Shown here piece after piece: positions 46,769 through 59,028 of a stretch of DNA of 64,000 nt. The notes below the pieces were generated by a model that was not told the DNA's origin, did not search any database, and saw only the letters and a program-made list of their open reading frames with translations. Within the stretch, counting starts at the first letter, position 1, and the number at the start of each line of letters is the position of its first letter. The translations under genes were made by a program, and so were the position numbers. Origin of the DNA: Chelonoidis abingdonii (Eukaryota; Chordata; Testudines; Testudinidae); contig NC_133778.1 in assembly GCF_003597395.2 (NCBI RefSeq), positions 25,221,738-25,285,737 of the forward strand, given 5' to 3'.

Positions 46769-48957
46769 GCTCTCTTTCTAATACACAGACCACAATGAAA
46801 ATGTAATGTAAAAATGATAGTTCGGGTAATGCAATGTCACAGTGTTCCTTGGATCTGACTGTTGCTGAGAGCAATCTCATTTGGTAATTTTAAAATATGT
46901 GACCAATTGTTGTTCTAAAAAAAAAGTACCACTTAAAAAATTACACATAGGGTTCTGAAGCTGAGAAGAATGGATATTAATGGTGCAACAATTGAGGAAA
47001 ATGGATTATGCTAGGAGCTGAGAGGATGATGGCTGAAGAGCAAATGATAGAAATTTCAATGGTTACAAAAGAACAGAATTTCACAAATTTCACATACACT
47101 AACTGTTCCAGTTTCCATTTACTCCCTTGTGAAGATGGGGAAGGTCTGATTGTTGAAATCAAACATTAGAATGACTAGAAAGTGGGGTACAGATAGATTG
47201 GCTATAGAGTACCTTCATTGTAGAGAAGAGACCAGAATGATTTGTAGTGGAGGCAAAGGAGATTCATTTATTCAGGATGCTGCATACACAGAGACACTGG
47301 GACTCTCACTAGCCTCTCTAGTTTGAAAAGACACTAACAGCTTATCCGGTATAACCGCACAGAGTCTGCCGAAATCATAGCTTGGATTAAGTAGTCTTGC
47401 AATGGATTGCTAACCTTGCAGCCTCTTTATGGGTGGCTTAGCACAGTCATACCCAGCCCCTAAAACATAACAAATAGGAAATTTTCTTCCAGCACTTATT
47501 TCTGTTGGAAAATGCCAATTTGTCAAAAACAAACCATTTTGTGGAAATGTGTCGATTTTGACGAATCTTCCATTGGTGCACAGGCAAGTTTCAAAGCATG
47601 CCTGCCAGCATGCACACCTGCTCTTAGGCAGCCCCTCTGAAAGACTGAACCAGGGTAAGAGACTCCATGGTTTCCAGGGCCAGAGGTAGCTCATAATATA
47701 GGCAGCCCGAGGGTCAGGGACATCCTGGACTTCCAGGCTCGTTGACTCGGATACAGCAGCCTAGAAGCTCTGAGAGTCCTCAGCAGGGAGCAGCAGGAAA
47801 CTGGGAAGGCCTGGGAACCACAGCTGAGCTGGGAGATCCTAGGCAGAACTCCATTTAGAAATGTTTGAAATTAAACATTTCAATTATTTCTAAGGTGTTT
47901 TGAGGAAAACTCCTTGTGGACAATTTTGAAATGTCTACTTTTTGTTCTGAAATGAAATTGCTTTTAAAATTTGAGAGTATCCCGCAGAACAGAAATTCCT
48001 ACTTATGACAAGCTCTGCCCTGGAATAACATTGGCATGAACTCAGTTTAACAGTACGTATTTGATACCAAATGGCAGCGGTGCAGTTTTCCTCTCTCCCT
48101 GTCACAAGATGTCTGGCCCTTAAGCATTCAGCCTGTGATAGATCAGCTATCTCCCTCTGCCCCACACTCTGGCTGATCTTGATCAACTGGAAATTGTGTG
48201 GCCCTGTTTAGTTATTTGACACAGCTTGGAAAAAAGTGAGGATTCTTACAAAGAACTGCATGGAGAAGAATGGGAAGTACCTGCTCTCTGGCAAGCAGCC
48301 TGAAAGGAGCTTGAGTAGCAGAAAATGAAGAAGATACAGGTTACTCTCATGGTGAGCTGATGAGCAGCAGCCTGCCTGAACCCTTGAAAAAGGGGAAGAG
48401 CGTGCCAGCCGTTGGAGAGTGATATTTTTCGAGGCACAAGAGCTGGGACAAGGATGGGAACAAAGGAATGCCTGTGAGGAAAAGGCAGCCCACTGAACCC
48501 AGATGAGCTAAAGATGAAGTTGTTCTTAGTAATTCTGCTGGACTTTGATAAGAGACTCTGTGGCCTCAGAATGGACAAGGCTATATAAAGTTTTCTGGCT
48601 GGAGGGCCAAGACTCTTCTACGGCTGAAATATGCTAAAAGACAGTAGGAAGAAAAGTAGGCAAAAGTTGCTACAGCATTGCAGTCAGCCAGAACTGAGTG
48701 TATTGAGGCTGTGACTTTGCTACGTGTCTGGGACAGGAAGCAGACCCCTCAATTTCCTCTCAGAGTTACTTCTTCACACAGGCCAAACCCTATAGAAGAC
48801 TGTTTTTAGGTATTCTGAGAAACATACTGCGCTGTCTGGATGAGTGTAACTGTGATACCGTATTCAAGATGATCTTAAGAAGCAAGAATGGCAGTTGGCA
48901 CCTTGTGACATCACTCCCTTCATCTCTGCCCATCTTTATTTTTTCATTTTAAATTAT
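46769..48957. other. Unassigned; possible AT-rich repeat at 47480-47975
   Basis: Near 47490-47580 (TCTGTTGGAAAATGCC, ACCATTTTGTGGAAATG) and 47860-47970 (ATTTAGAAATGTTTGAAAT, TTTTGAAATGTCTAC) there are loosely inverted TTTC/GAAA words around a GC-richer middle, suggesting an old MITE. I could not fix ends. The 110-codon minus-strand stretch 48246-48578 has no motif. Confidence 0.35.
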
Positions 48958-49113
48958 GGACTTGGTTTTCATTTATACCAAGGCCACTTTATATTGCTCT
49001 GGTAACGTAAAGGAGCCTTAAAGTGAGAGTATGTTTAATTTGTTCCCACTTTTAAGTCATTCTAATACCACCAGAGAGGTACAAAGTGGGCTTAGTATAA
49101 ATGAAATCAGGCC
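48958..49113. mobile_element. Foldback MITE-like element
   Basis: TTTTCATTTATACCAAGGCC, ACTTTATATTGCTCTGGTAA and GAGCCTTAAAGTGAGAG on the left are mirrored by TCTAATACCACCAGAGAGG, TACAAAGTGGGC and TTAGTATAAATGAAATCAGG on the right. The ~70-base arms pair imperfectly over a short loop. Confidence 0.6.
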
Positions 49114-52100
49114 CTGTATGTACATACCTATATTTACTTCTACCCTGTGAAACGGCTATAGGTCTAGCATGTGAAGGAAGACAACACAAGTCAGCCTCAT
49201 TCAGACTATGTCTGTTGACTTCTGCTGATATCAGGAGGCATTTATTTCCTGGAAAGGCATTTTAAATTCTGAGAGAGAGAGAGAGACACACTATATTCTG
49301 GATGAGAAATGATTGTGATTGAAATGCAGCTGAGTAAGACCTTAGCCCTGATTTAATGCAATATTACAGTCACATTCTAAATCAAAATCCAAAACATGCT
49401 CTGCACTTTTGAAATTTACTCCCAACAGGTTTATTACATTTCCCACCTAATTGGGCACATTATTCCATAGCATCTAAAAATTATACCTTGATTAAATGTA
49501 GTCACTCTAAACAAAATGAACCCAAGAAAGTGGCTTAATATTAAAATATGGCTTTTTAGAAATAGTTTCTTAAAAGCAAATCAACTCTAGTGTTAGAATG
49601 AAGCCCTTTGATTTTTTTCTATGTATCTGTCCTTTGCTATAATTGATAAATTCACAGAAAAAAAATCAATATATCAGCAATAGCTGACTAGATAGTACAG
49701 TAAAATTGGAATAACATTCAAAAATACAAAATCAATATACACCAACATAACTGCTCCCTTTCAAAAAAATACAGGTTACTTAATCTTGAACACATCTGCA
49801 GTTAACTAAGATTCTGGTACAATTGACTTCTGTACTTTGGTACAGCACTTTCCCCTCCCATAATTTTCATGCCAAGGGACCAATTCTGGGAGATAGATGT
49901 GTCTCTCAATGAGAGAATTATGCTACAACTGGGCAAAAATGTTCATTGCAAGATCTTTTCATAATTAAATAAACAAAAGGAACTTGTCCTTTTCCCTTTT
50001 AAACAAAGATGTAGTACAGTTTTCCTTACTAGTAGAATAAAGTTAACATTTAAGCTGATAATAAATTAGATCTTTCCCTATCTGGCCTGTCCCACAAGGA
50101 CATGGTCTCAAAGATTCAGAGAGAATGGTGCCAATCTTCAACTGATATAAATTGGCATAGTTTCATTGAAGACACTGATTTAAAACAGCTGAGAGATGTC
50201 CAGTGTTCCTTTTTACCAAAGGGTGAAATCTACTTCTCCTGAATGGAACCTTAGTAGACAGGTTCTGTGTGGTGGAACTTCAAATGAGATCTTTTCCACC
50301 CTCAAAGTTGGGTTAGGGAATGCATCTCAGGCATTGTGTTTCCTCAATAACTTTGCATCACTTATACCACTGGATGAGGATAAATGTGGATTTTCTGTTT
50401 GTTTCACAAAAACATTTCAAAAATTACCTTTTGCAAAAAAACAAATACAAAAAGAAAAACTGAAAATACAAAGGTCTATTAGAAAAGATTATTATGCATA
50501 AGTAGCACACAGCAGTGATTTTCTTAAAATATAAAATGTGAAATTATAGCTTCATTTATGATCCCCCACATGGGTGGTAGAGGAAGGAAAGAACAATTCT
50601 ATTAATACTCATAAAATATCTTTAGATCACTTGTAATGACATTTGTCCCCAAAAAGAGCAGCAAATTTGCTGTACATACTGATACCTTGATCTGTAATCC
50701 ATCTATTTCACTGCACAGAATGACAGCTTGCACTACCTGCTTCTCTTTCTCAATTAACATTTCAAATGGTGCTTGCTCCCCTAAGAAAAGAAATGTCAAG
50801 AAACAAAGGGAACTATCAGATTGAGAGTCATGGTAGTGACACTAGCCAAGTTAGAAAAATATCAAGATTGTTAATATTCTTGTAGAGGCAAACTTGTGAG
50901 AGAAATATGGAGTGCTGCCATGGCAGTGTCAAGCATTGTAACCATATTTTGTCTGTGTTTTTGTAGAAACCCATTCTCCCTAATACAACATGCCAAAATT
51001 CTTTCTGATATGCATAACTGTCAGAGAAATCTATGTTTTGTTCCCTTCCTTTAGCTTCTTTTTGTCGAGTAGGACCCATCCTTTATTTCTTGTGTCCCCT
51101 AGATGCCTATTGAATGAATTGAGAGTTCTGCCTGAGTAAGGAATAAAGGTTTGGGTCCATTACAGACAAATAGTACATTGAAATGCATTTTAAAATAATC
51201 TGTTTGAGATTTTGTACAGATATGTTTTACAGTAAGCTGGGAAGGTGCCAACATGTGAGATCAGGGTTCAGGGTTCTACTTGCCAGAACTGATGTTATTC
51301 CAGTGCAGAGTAGAATGCTGAATTCCCCACTCAATTTTTTTTTTTTTTTTTACCTGTAGCTGTTTAAACAGGTGAATATTGTCTAAGGAGGTAAATTTAC
51401 AGTTTTGTGAGTGAGGATATATCCAAATTACTTCCACAATCATGCTTTATGGTCTTGCCCTTGATTTCCTTTCCTATGGGAAACCTGTTAAAAAAAAGCT
51501 GTACATGGGCCACAAAATCTTTAATCTTTCCACTGATATTGAATCTGCTCATATTACCACGTTCGTCATGCTTTATTTAGTATCACTGCTGACGTACACA
51601 GCTAAGTTGATGTCCACTTTCTCTCTGCCAATGAGATGCCAGAGCCCATGGACAGGGACTAATAATAACCGGCAGGAACAAGGTTTGAAAATGAGTTTAT
51701 AAACCTTACTGAAGACCATGCAGACAGATGCAGGCAGCCTCCATCATTGCTCTTCCTATAGGTTAGTCAGAAGAACGTCACTAGTCATTGCAGAATTCAC
51801 ATAATTCTACCATCAGTAACCAACTAAGATTAAACCTATTTAACAGAAATATCTCATCATATTGTCTATTACCTTTTCTTAATTTCACCCCCTTATTCCT
51901 ACTTGTACTCCTATTTACACAGTTTCTCTCCCTCATTTATATTTATACAATGCAAAAAATGTGTGCATACCCCAACAACGGTCTCTGGTGCTTATTACCA
52001 GTTATATTATTATTCTACATCCAAAAGGTACTGAACGTTTTATAGATCTCAGATTAATTGATTGCAGACTGCCTCAAATTTGCCACCCTAGTCTGCTTCT

Positions 52101-52659
52101 CCAGTGGAAGCACCACTCTTTCTTCCACTTTGTCTAAATCTCTGTATGCTTCATTCTAATGACTTTATGAGACAGAAACACTGGTAGGGAGATAGACACA
52201 ATCTTGACTATTCAATGATCTCTACCACACTAAAATGTATCCCATTTTGAAGACTTCCTCATGCAACCTTTTAACTATTTCTCTTCAACTTGGGCACAGG
52301 GGGTTATTGTACAATATAATAGCCCTTACTATTATGAAGGAATCATTTCCTAATGCTAGACATAAATTTCCCATTAATTAATTTAATCTCATTACACTTT
52401 ATCATACCCTTGTTTCACCGTAAACACATGCTATCCAATTTTTTAAACCAATAACTTCTTTTCATGTCTTACTTAATATTAATCATAGCTAGTTATACAT
52501 CCATGGGTAGTGGTCAAACAACGTCTTTTGACACAAATTATAATTCTGCAAGAATCCCATTTACCACACGCAGTGTGACCTACAGGACTAAAGATAACCA
52601 GTGAAGAAGCTTCTTGAAAATGGAAGAATATTGTATGTTATATGCTGCCCCTCCTTCCT
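49114..52659. other. No recognised gene or repeat
   Basis: A GA run is at about 49269-49284 and a poly-T run near 51336-51353. The 101-codon plus-strand stretch 50196-50501 has no recognised domain. A short dispersed-motif fragment is near 50130-50185. Confidence 0.35.
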
Positions 52660-52800
52660 TTGTCTGTCATGTGTAGTTGAATTACAAGTTTTTTGGGTCG
52701 GGGACTGTCTCTCATTCTGCGTTTATATAGTACCTGGCACAATGCACTTCCTCTCCATTCTAAGTTGGCCCTGAGACACTATAAAAATAACAATAAAGAA
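52660..52800 (+). mobile_element. MIR/L2-type tail
   Basis: GGGTCGGGGACTGTCTCTC, TATATAGTACCTGGCACAAT, AGTTGGCCCTGAGACACTAT, then an A-rich end with AATAACAATAAAG. Confidence 0.65.
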
Positions 52801-53469
52801 AATAATTGCTTCACTGAGTTTATATTCAGGTAAATGTTCATTCTCTTTGGCAATTAAAAGTTTCTTTGCAATGTATTTGATATGTATTTGAGGTCTGATA
52901 AGAGCAAATTTTCTATATTATTGCTTGCTAATTGTCAATCTTTAGAATCTTATAAATGTGTAATCTTGCTTTGTTTAAATGTCCAATTAACTTTTCTTAT
53001 TATTCAGTTTGCTATAAATATATTTGTGCTTCATGTGATTTCTCTTTTCTCCTTTTCCACTAATTCATTTCATTCCATTACTATTAATGATACACACTGG
53101 TATCATCCTAAACAATGTCTCTGTGCCTATGTTTTATGTGTCTTTCTGAAAGAAAGCACATTCTTATCACACTCCTTCTATGCATTTTCAGATGTTTTCT
53201 ACATATTTGTAGATATTGGATTAGAAAACAAGTTTTCATAATGTGAAACATAATATAAAATTAAGTTCTTAAAATTTCTTGCCTCATGTGTTATCTTTTA
53301 GAATCAGCTATAGGTGTTGAAGAAACAATTTGTATACTCCTCTGCATTCATTGTCTGATTAATCATTACTGAAATACTCATATCTCTTTGCTGCTTGGGA
53401 AGAAAGAACTATGATGCCATTTTTCCCACCTATAATGACCATCCTTGGCATGGATTTCCTTATAAGGGC
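52801..53469. other. No recognised gene
   Basis: A 119-codon plus-strand stretch (52882-53241) is Phe/Leu/Ser-rich in an AT-rich tract and has no motif. Confidence 0.35.
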
Positions 53470-53560
53470 TGTAAGTCACTATTAATATCTCATTTTACAG
53501 ATGAGAAAGCTGAGAAACAGATATTAAGTGACTGATCTGAGATAAGAGGAATAAAATAAA
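53470..53560 (-). mobile_element. MIR/CORE-type SINE fragment
   Basis: CTCATTTTACAGATGAGAAA, GCTGAGAAACAGATATTAAG: the antisense MIR core block. Confidence 0.65.
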
Positions 53561-53737
53561 GTCACATGAGTGTGGGACATTCCAGTCCCTTGTTAAAAGG
53601 GGACCAAAGTTTGTAACTGGAGTAGGAGAAGAGGGTTTACAGTATGAAAGTGCCTGTTGAAGGGAAGAGAAGATTTAGCTCATTGTATAAAGGCTGCAAA
53701 GAATCCTGTGGCACCTTATAGACTAACAGATGTTTTG

Positions 53738-53781
53738 GAGCATGAGCTTTCATGGGTGAATACTCACTTCATCAGATGCAT
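53738..53781 (-). ncRNA. Hammerhead-ribozyme-like core in Penelope terminus
   Basis: On the minus strand: CTGATGA (53775-53769), a stem II-like GTGAGT/ACCCAT hairpin with loop ATTC, GAAA (53751-53748), then GCTCATGC, which can close a 2-bp stem III, followed by TC as a possible cleavage site. Hammerhead motifs are known in Penelope-like elements. Stem I pairing is imperfect here, so activity is unproven. Confidence 0.45.
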
Positions 53782-53925
53782 GTAGTGGAACTTTCCAGGG
53801 GCAGGTATATATATGCAGGCAAGCTAGAGACAATGAGGTTAGTTCAATCAGGGAGGATGAGGCCCTGTTCTAGCAGTTGAGGTGTGAAAACCAAGGGAGG
53901 AGAAACTGTTTGTAGTATGGCAAAC

Positions 53926-56110
53926 CAATTCACAGCTTGTTTAATCCTAAGCTGATGGTGTCACTTTTGCAGATGAACTGAAGCTCAGCAGTTTCTCTTT
54001 GAAGTCTGGTCCTGAAGTTTTTTTGCTGCAGGATGTCACTAAGGTCTGCTATAGTGTGGCCAGGGAGGTTGAAGTGTTCCCTACAGGTTTGTATATTTCC
54101 ATTCCTAATATCTGATTTGTGTCCTTTATCTTTTCCATAGCGACTGTCCAGTTGGCTGATGTACATAGCAAGGGGCATTGCTGGCATAATATGCGTTATT
54201 ATATGTGGATGTGCAGGTGAATGAACCAGTGATGGTATGGCTGATCTGGTTAGTCCTCTGTGAGGTGTCACGGTGTAGACATGTGGGCAGAGTTGGCATA
54301 GAGGTTCGTTGCATGGATCGATTCCTGAGCTAGAGTTACTATGGGTGGTGTGCAGTTACTGGTGAGAATATGTTTCAGGTTGGTAGGTTGCATGTGGGCG
54401 AGGACTGCCTGCCACCACAAGGCTGTGAAAGTGTGAGATCGTTGTCCAGGATGGGTGTGATCCGCGATCGTTGGGGGTTTTAGCTGGGGACTGTATGTGA
54501 TGGCCAGTGAGTCCTGTTGGTTCTTTCTTCAGTTGTTCTTGCAGTAGGAGGCTTCTGGGTACACGTCTGGCTCGGTTGATCTGTTTCCCTTATTACTCGT
54601 TCGGGTATTGTAGTTTCGAGAATGCTTGGTGGAGATTTGTAGGTGTTGTCTCTGTCTGAAGGTTAGAGCAGATGCGGTTGTACCTCAGTGTTTGGCTGAG
54701 ACAAAGGATCGTGTGTGTCCGGGATGGAGCTGGAGTCATGAAGGTAGGCATAGCGCGTGTAGTTTCAAGTAAGGGTGGTGTAATGGACCATCACTTATTT
54801 GCACAATGGGTCTAGGAAGTGGACCTCCTGTGTAATTGGCAGGCTGAGGTTGATGGTGAGGTGGAAGCTGTTAAATCGTGTGGAATTATTCCAGAGTTCC
54901 TTCCCATTGGTCCAGATGAGAAGATATCATGTAGCGTAGGTAGAGAAAGGGCGTGAGGGACGAAAGCCGAGAAGCGTTGTTCACCGTCGGCATACAAATA
55001 TTGGTATAATTGTGGGCATTCGGGCCCCATAGCGTGTCCTCTGATCTGGAGATATATATTGTCATCAAATTTGAAAAAGTTGTGTGTGAGGATAAAGGCA
55101 CAGAGCTCAGCAGCCAGTTGTGCTGGGCATCATCAGGGATACTGTTCCTGACAGCTGTATTCCATCTGTGTTGTGGGATGTTTGTGTAGAGATCCTCTAC
55201 GTCCAGTGGAAGGATGGTGTTTTCTGGAAGGTCACCAATGCATTGTAGTTTCCTCAGGAAATCATGGTGTCACGGAGATAGCTGAGGCTGATGGCAAGGT
55301 CTGAGTAGAGAGTCACATATCCAGACAGTCCTTCAGCTGAGTGTGTCCAATGTCCGAGATGATGGGTGTCCAGGATTTCCGGTGTGGATCTTGGTATAGA
55401 ATAGAATAACCTGGTCAGGGCTCAAGGTACGTTGATTTGTTCGGTGTTAGTGTAGGAGTGTCCTGAGTAGATGTGCAGTTTCTTAGTGTAATCCTCAGTG
55501 GACTCTGAGGGAAGGGCCTGTAGAATTTGGTGTGGAGAGTGTCTGGCACCTCCTTTTGGTAGTCAACTTTTCATAGGAACAACACACCTCCTTTATCAGC
55601 CCTTTGATGAAATGCAGGAGGGTTTCTGAGGCGTGGATGGCATTGCGTTCTGCCACGACTTAGGTTATGAGACAGCGATGTTGTTCCAAATTTATGCCTG
55701 TGCACGTCAGCGGAAGCATTCAACGTATAGGTCCAACGTCATTTCGACCACTCAGGAGGAGTCCATGTGAGTCTCTCTTCTGTGCTGTCAGGGAGGGTAC
55801 CTGTGTATCGTGCGCTGTTAGTGTTATCCTGGAAGTATCTTTGAGTCGAAGATGGCGAAATAGCTTCCAGATCACGCAGATCTGTATCATTTGGTGGGGT
55901 GGCAGGGCAGAAAGAGAGTCCCCGAAGATAGGACAGACTTTTTCTGGGCTGAGTGTGGTAGTTGATGATTGATATATTGCTGTGGTGTTAGAGGTACTAT
56001 GGTGTGTGTCCCATGGGCAGGTAGGAGTTTAGACAGCTTACAGTCCTTTTTCTTTGTAGAGAGGTGAAGTGAGTAATGTAGATCCCCTGTCTATTTTAGT
56101 GAAGTCTGTT
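53926..56110 (-). pseudogene. Penelope-like polyprotein: reverse transcriptase and GIY-YIG endonuclease, degenerate
   Basis: A single polyprotein would copy its RNA and nick DNA with the C-terminal GIY-YIG nuclease. In this copy, minus-strand frames give FILTHNFFKF and IYLQIRGHAMG-like text (55020-55110), then FLYLRYM (about 54930-54950). There the expected YxDD is lost: a few bases are deleted and the frame runs on as ISSHLDQW. Further on come ISHTITGSFTCTST (about 54195-54235), PLAMYISQLDSRYGK (a diverged YIGQT-type GIY-YIG half, about 54130-54175), GHKSDIRNGNIQTCREHFNL and LQRETAELQFICKSDT (about 53965-54010). At least four frame changes and several stops separate the pieces. Upstream of 55450 only scattered words are recognisable. 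Dead in trans and in cis. Confidence 0.82.
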
Positions 56111-56399
56111 TGTAGGGAAGTTGGTTATTAATGAGAGTCTCCAGTTGGAGAGCTCTTTTTGATTTTTCCTGTTTGCTGTATAGAATGCTGATCAGATGGT
56201 TGCTCAGTTTCTTTAATAGGCTATGGCATAAATCTCTCACTGTGGTCGGTAGTATGTAGATAGCATGATTTTACCTTTAGTCCATTGGTATGATGTCCAT
56301 TCATTTGCATTTGGAAAGGAAGATGATACTGTCTTGTATTTGCTGTTCTTCATGAGGTGATGGATCCATCCATACGGCTAAAGCAGTGCCTGCATGGTC

Positions 56400-57016
56400 A
56401 AGTATCAAAAGGTAGCCGTGTGTCTGGATCTGTAAAAGCAGCAAAGAACCTGTGGCACTTATAGACTAACAGACGTTTTGGAGCATGAACTTCGTGGTGA
56501 ATACCCACTTCGTCAGATGCAGTAGATGCATGTAGGATAAACGGACACAAATCAGATATTAGGAAGGAATATACAAACCCTGTAGGAGAAACACTTCAAC
56601 CTCCGGCCACACTATAGCAGACCTTAAGTTGCCACTGCAGCAAAAAAAACTTCAGAACCAGACTTCAAAGAGAACTGCTGACTTCAGTCATCGCAAATTG
56701 ACACCATCAGCTCAGGATTAAACAAAGACTGTGAATGGCTTGCCAACTACAAAACCAGTTTCTCCTCCCTTGGTTTTCACACCTCAACTGCTAGAACAGG
56801 GCCTCATCCTCCCTGATTGAACTAACCTCATTGTCTCTAGCTTGCCTGCATAAATATACCTGCCCCTGGAAATTTCCACTACATGCATCTGACGAAGTGT
56901 GTATTTACCCACAAAAGCTCATGTTCCAAAACGTCTGTTAGTCTATAAGGTGCCACAGGATTCTTTTCTGCTTTTACAGATCCAGACTAACACGGCTATC
57001 CCTCTGATACTTGGTA
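56400..57016. repeat. Penelope pseudo-LTR: direct plus inverted terminal copies
   Basis: At 56400-56530 there is a second terminus in the same orientation as the left end (AGCAAAGAACCTGTGGCAC, GACGTTTTGGAGCATGAAC, CCCACTTCGTCAGATGC). At ~56530-57016 follows the reverse complement of the element's 3' ~430 bases, ending CACGGCTATCCCTCTGATAC. The junction near 56530 falls at the codons for the GHKSD block, so the inverted copy starts inside the endonuclease gene. Confidence 0.8.
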
Positions 57017-57027
57017 TATAAAGGCTG

Positions 57028-57799
57028 TGGGACATTATTTATCAAATCAAGCTAAAGGAAATAAAAAGTACGCTATTGGCTGTATCCCCAAACTGAGCAC
57101 CCCTTTTACTCTTTTTTAGATGCTGCAGTAGAAGAAGGAGGCCACAAAAAGGATTGTCCAAACCCAAACGAAAATGAGCAAGTCAAGTGAAAGGTGGAGA
57201 AAAAAGAATGGATCAAGTGCAAGTCGATTCTACCCTGACCCAAAGAAGTAGCCACTCAGCCACAACAGGAATATGACAAGTTGAAGAGTAAGGTAGGAGA
57301 GGCCAACGCTACTTGCAGCGGCCAAGATCACGTCAGTGACTGATTCCCTCATGCTGCAAAGGGCACTGAAGGTACAAAAGCAGGACACAAACCACTGAAG
57401 GCCTGAGTAGCTTGTTAGGAGTGAAGGTATTCAGGTCTGACAGAGCCTGCTCCAATCTAATGCTCTAACAGCTTAGTATAAGTAGAATTGATCATATGCA
57501 AGTAAATACAGTGTAATCATGTTTATGAGGGAAAACAGAAGAAAAAGTAACCACAAAACTAGAAGAATCTGATTTGAACTAGCACAAAACTTGTACTGAA
57601 AGGGGAGAGAGAGTTAACAGAGAAAGGAGAAACTATTTCATATGTGTGAGGAAAGAAAATAAAGTTATTTATAGCCAGTGTAACAAATGTAGAGGAAGCT
57701 GAACTGACTGGAGGCAAGTGTGATGGTTGACATCCCAATGTGGTTCCTATTGAAAGGTACTGTTCACGACTTCTGGGTGCTCTGCTTTACTAATACACC
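57028..57799. other. No recognised gene
   Basis: Purine-rich sequence without repeats I recognise. It has no open stretch of note. Confidence 0.35.
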
Positions 57800-57990
57800 T
57801 TTGCATACTTCCACCTTTTCATGTTCTCTGTACATGTAAATATCTCCTGTCTGTGTGTTCCATTCTATGCATCCGAAGAAGTGAGCTGTAGCCCATGAAA
57901 GCTTATGCTGAAATAAATTTGTTAGTCTCTAAGGTGTCACTAGTACTCCTGTTGTTTTTGTGGATACAGACTAACACAGCTGCTACTCTA
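57800..57990 (+). mobile_element. Penelope-like terminus, second subfamily
   Basis: CCATTCTATGCATCCGAAG, GTGAGCTGTAGCCCATGAAA, GCTTATGCTGAAATAAATTT, GGTGTCACTAGTACTCC, TGTGGATACAGACTAACACA, GCTGCTACTCT. Compared with the 53697-57016 type, stem II is GTGAGCTGTAGCCCAT instead of GTGGGTATTCACCCAC, and the end is CTGCTACTCT instead of CTATCCCTCTGA. 5' end not fixed. Confidence 0.75.
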
Positions 57991-59028
57991 ATCCAGTTTT
58001 GTTAATCTGATCTGCTGAGTGGGGATTTGAATCCAACATTTATTTTTGGTTTTTAATTTTTGCCAAAGGTGTTTTTTTTTTTCTGCAGAACAACCCCACT
58101 GGCCCCACCCTTATTTCCCCACCCATTCTACTTATGTATCCTTTCATAGATGTCACTGGATTAAAAAAAAATCGACTGCATTGGTGGTAGCTTCCGCTGA
58201 GCAGAGATAATTACTAGAATAGTATGAGCTGGGAGGGCCAGAACTATTGACCAACGTGTGCAGGACACTGGACTGGAATAAGCGTGATGGCTGCAAATCA
58301 GGTCTGGGGTACTTTGTCAGATATGGAGGTAAGCAGCTGTAGGAGGAATAACATTTTAGGGAACTAAAAGAGCAGACAATCATCACTATCATCTTTGGCA
58401 ATTACAGAGGTATGGATTTTTGAATTCCAGAAAAAAATATGCCATGTGGGAACCTGGGACTGGAATAGCCACAGATGTTGCAAGTCAAAAACTGAGGTGC
58501 ACCAACAAAGCAATGTGGGTGTCAAGAACTGGGATGAGGATAGAGGTGTTGTGGGTTGGGACGGAAGTGCATTAGTACATCTGGGGGCGGGGGAGGGAGG
58601 GGAGAGGAAAGCATTCACATCCCTTGCAAACGATAATGCTAGCTAGTGTTAGTATGACGGATGTCCCTATTGATGTTTTTATTCTAACTGGTTTTCCTAT
58701 TATGATGCAATTACTAACAAAACAAAATTACTAAAAACAAAAGACCATTGCATAATTGGAATAACACTTCAGAGTGCATGGTCAATATACTACCTTACTA
58801 AAATATTCATACGTGCTGCAGGCACTTGGCTGATAGTCCTTTAACTCTCTCTGCACCTACAGATTGAGCCTGTATCTTCTCAGACACAGTCCATTTAATG
58901 TTATTAATTTATTTTATCTGGAGCATTAGCAAGTGCTATAGACCTACTGTGAGATAGAATTGCAGCTTCCATTATAAACTCCCTCTCTCAGTCATAACTT
59001 CCTCAGGCAAATTCTGTTTCAGTTGCAA
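57991..59028. other. No recognised gene
   Basis: Overlapping 82-84 codon stretches on opposite strands at 58153-58646 have no motif. A GGGGGCGGGGGAGGGAGGGG tract is near 58580. Confidence 0.35.

Larger units (their letters stand above)
53697..57016 (-). mobile_element. Penelope-like retroelement, 3.3 kb, 11-bp TSD
   Basis: Minus-strand order: an inverted terminal copy (57016 to ~56530), a direct terminal copy (~56530 to 56400), decayed coding sequence for reverse transcriptase and then GIY-YIG endonuclease, and the 3' terminus (53925 to 53697). The target TATAAAGGCTG is at 53686-53696 and 57017-57027. The left ~430 bases (GTGGCACCTTATAGACTAAC ... CATTCCTAATATCTGATTTG) reappear in reverse complement at ~56530-56985, reaching into the endonuclease coding end. 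RT plus GIY-YIG and such pseudo-LTR arrangements define Penelope-like elements. The copy is longer than any other in the window and probably full length, but coding decay makes it inactive. Confidence 0.87.

Noticed and set aside
46202..46770. 7-bp match CTCAAGC as TSD of the LTR
   Set aside because: It would place the left end before a sequence without TG; the CTCAA pair next to TGACC fits slightly better, so I left the boundary uncertain.
55667..55972. 101-codon plus-strand open frame
   Set aside because: It is antisense to the decayed Penelope coding region.
53697..57016. LTR retrotransposon interpretation from terminal repeats
   Set aside because: Termini include an inverted copy, there are no TG...CA ends or integrase, the nuclease is GIY-YIG, and the TSD is 11 bp.
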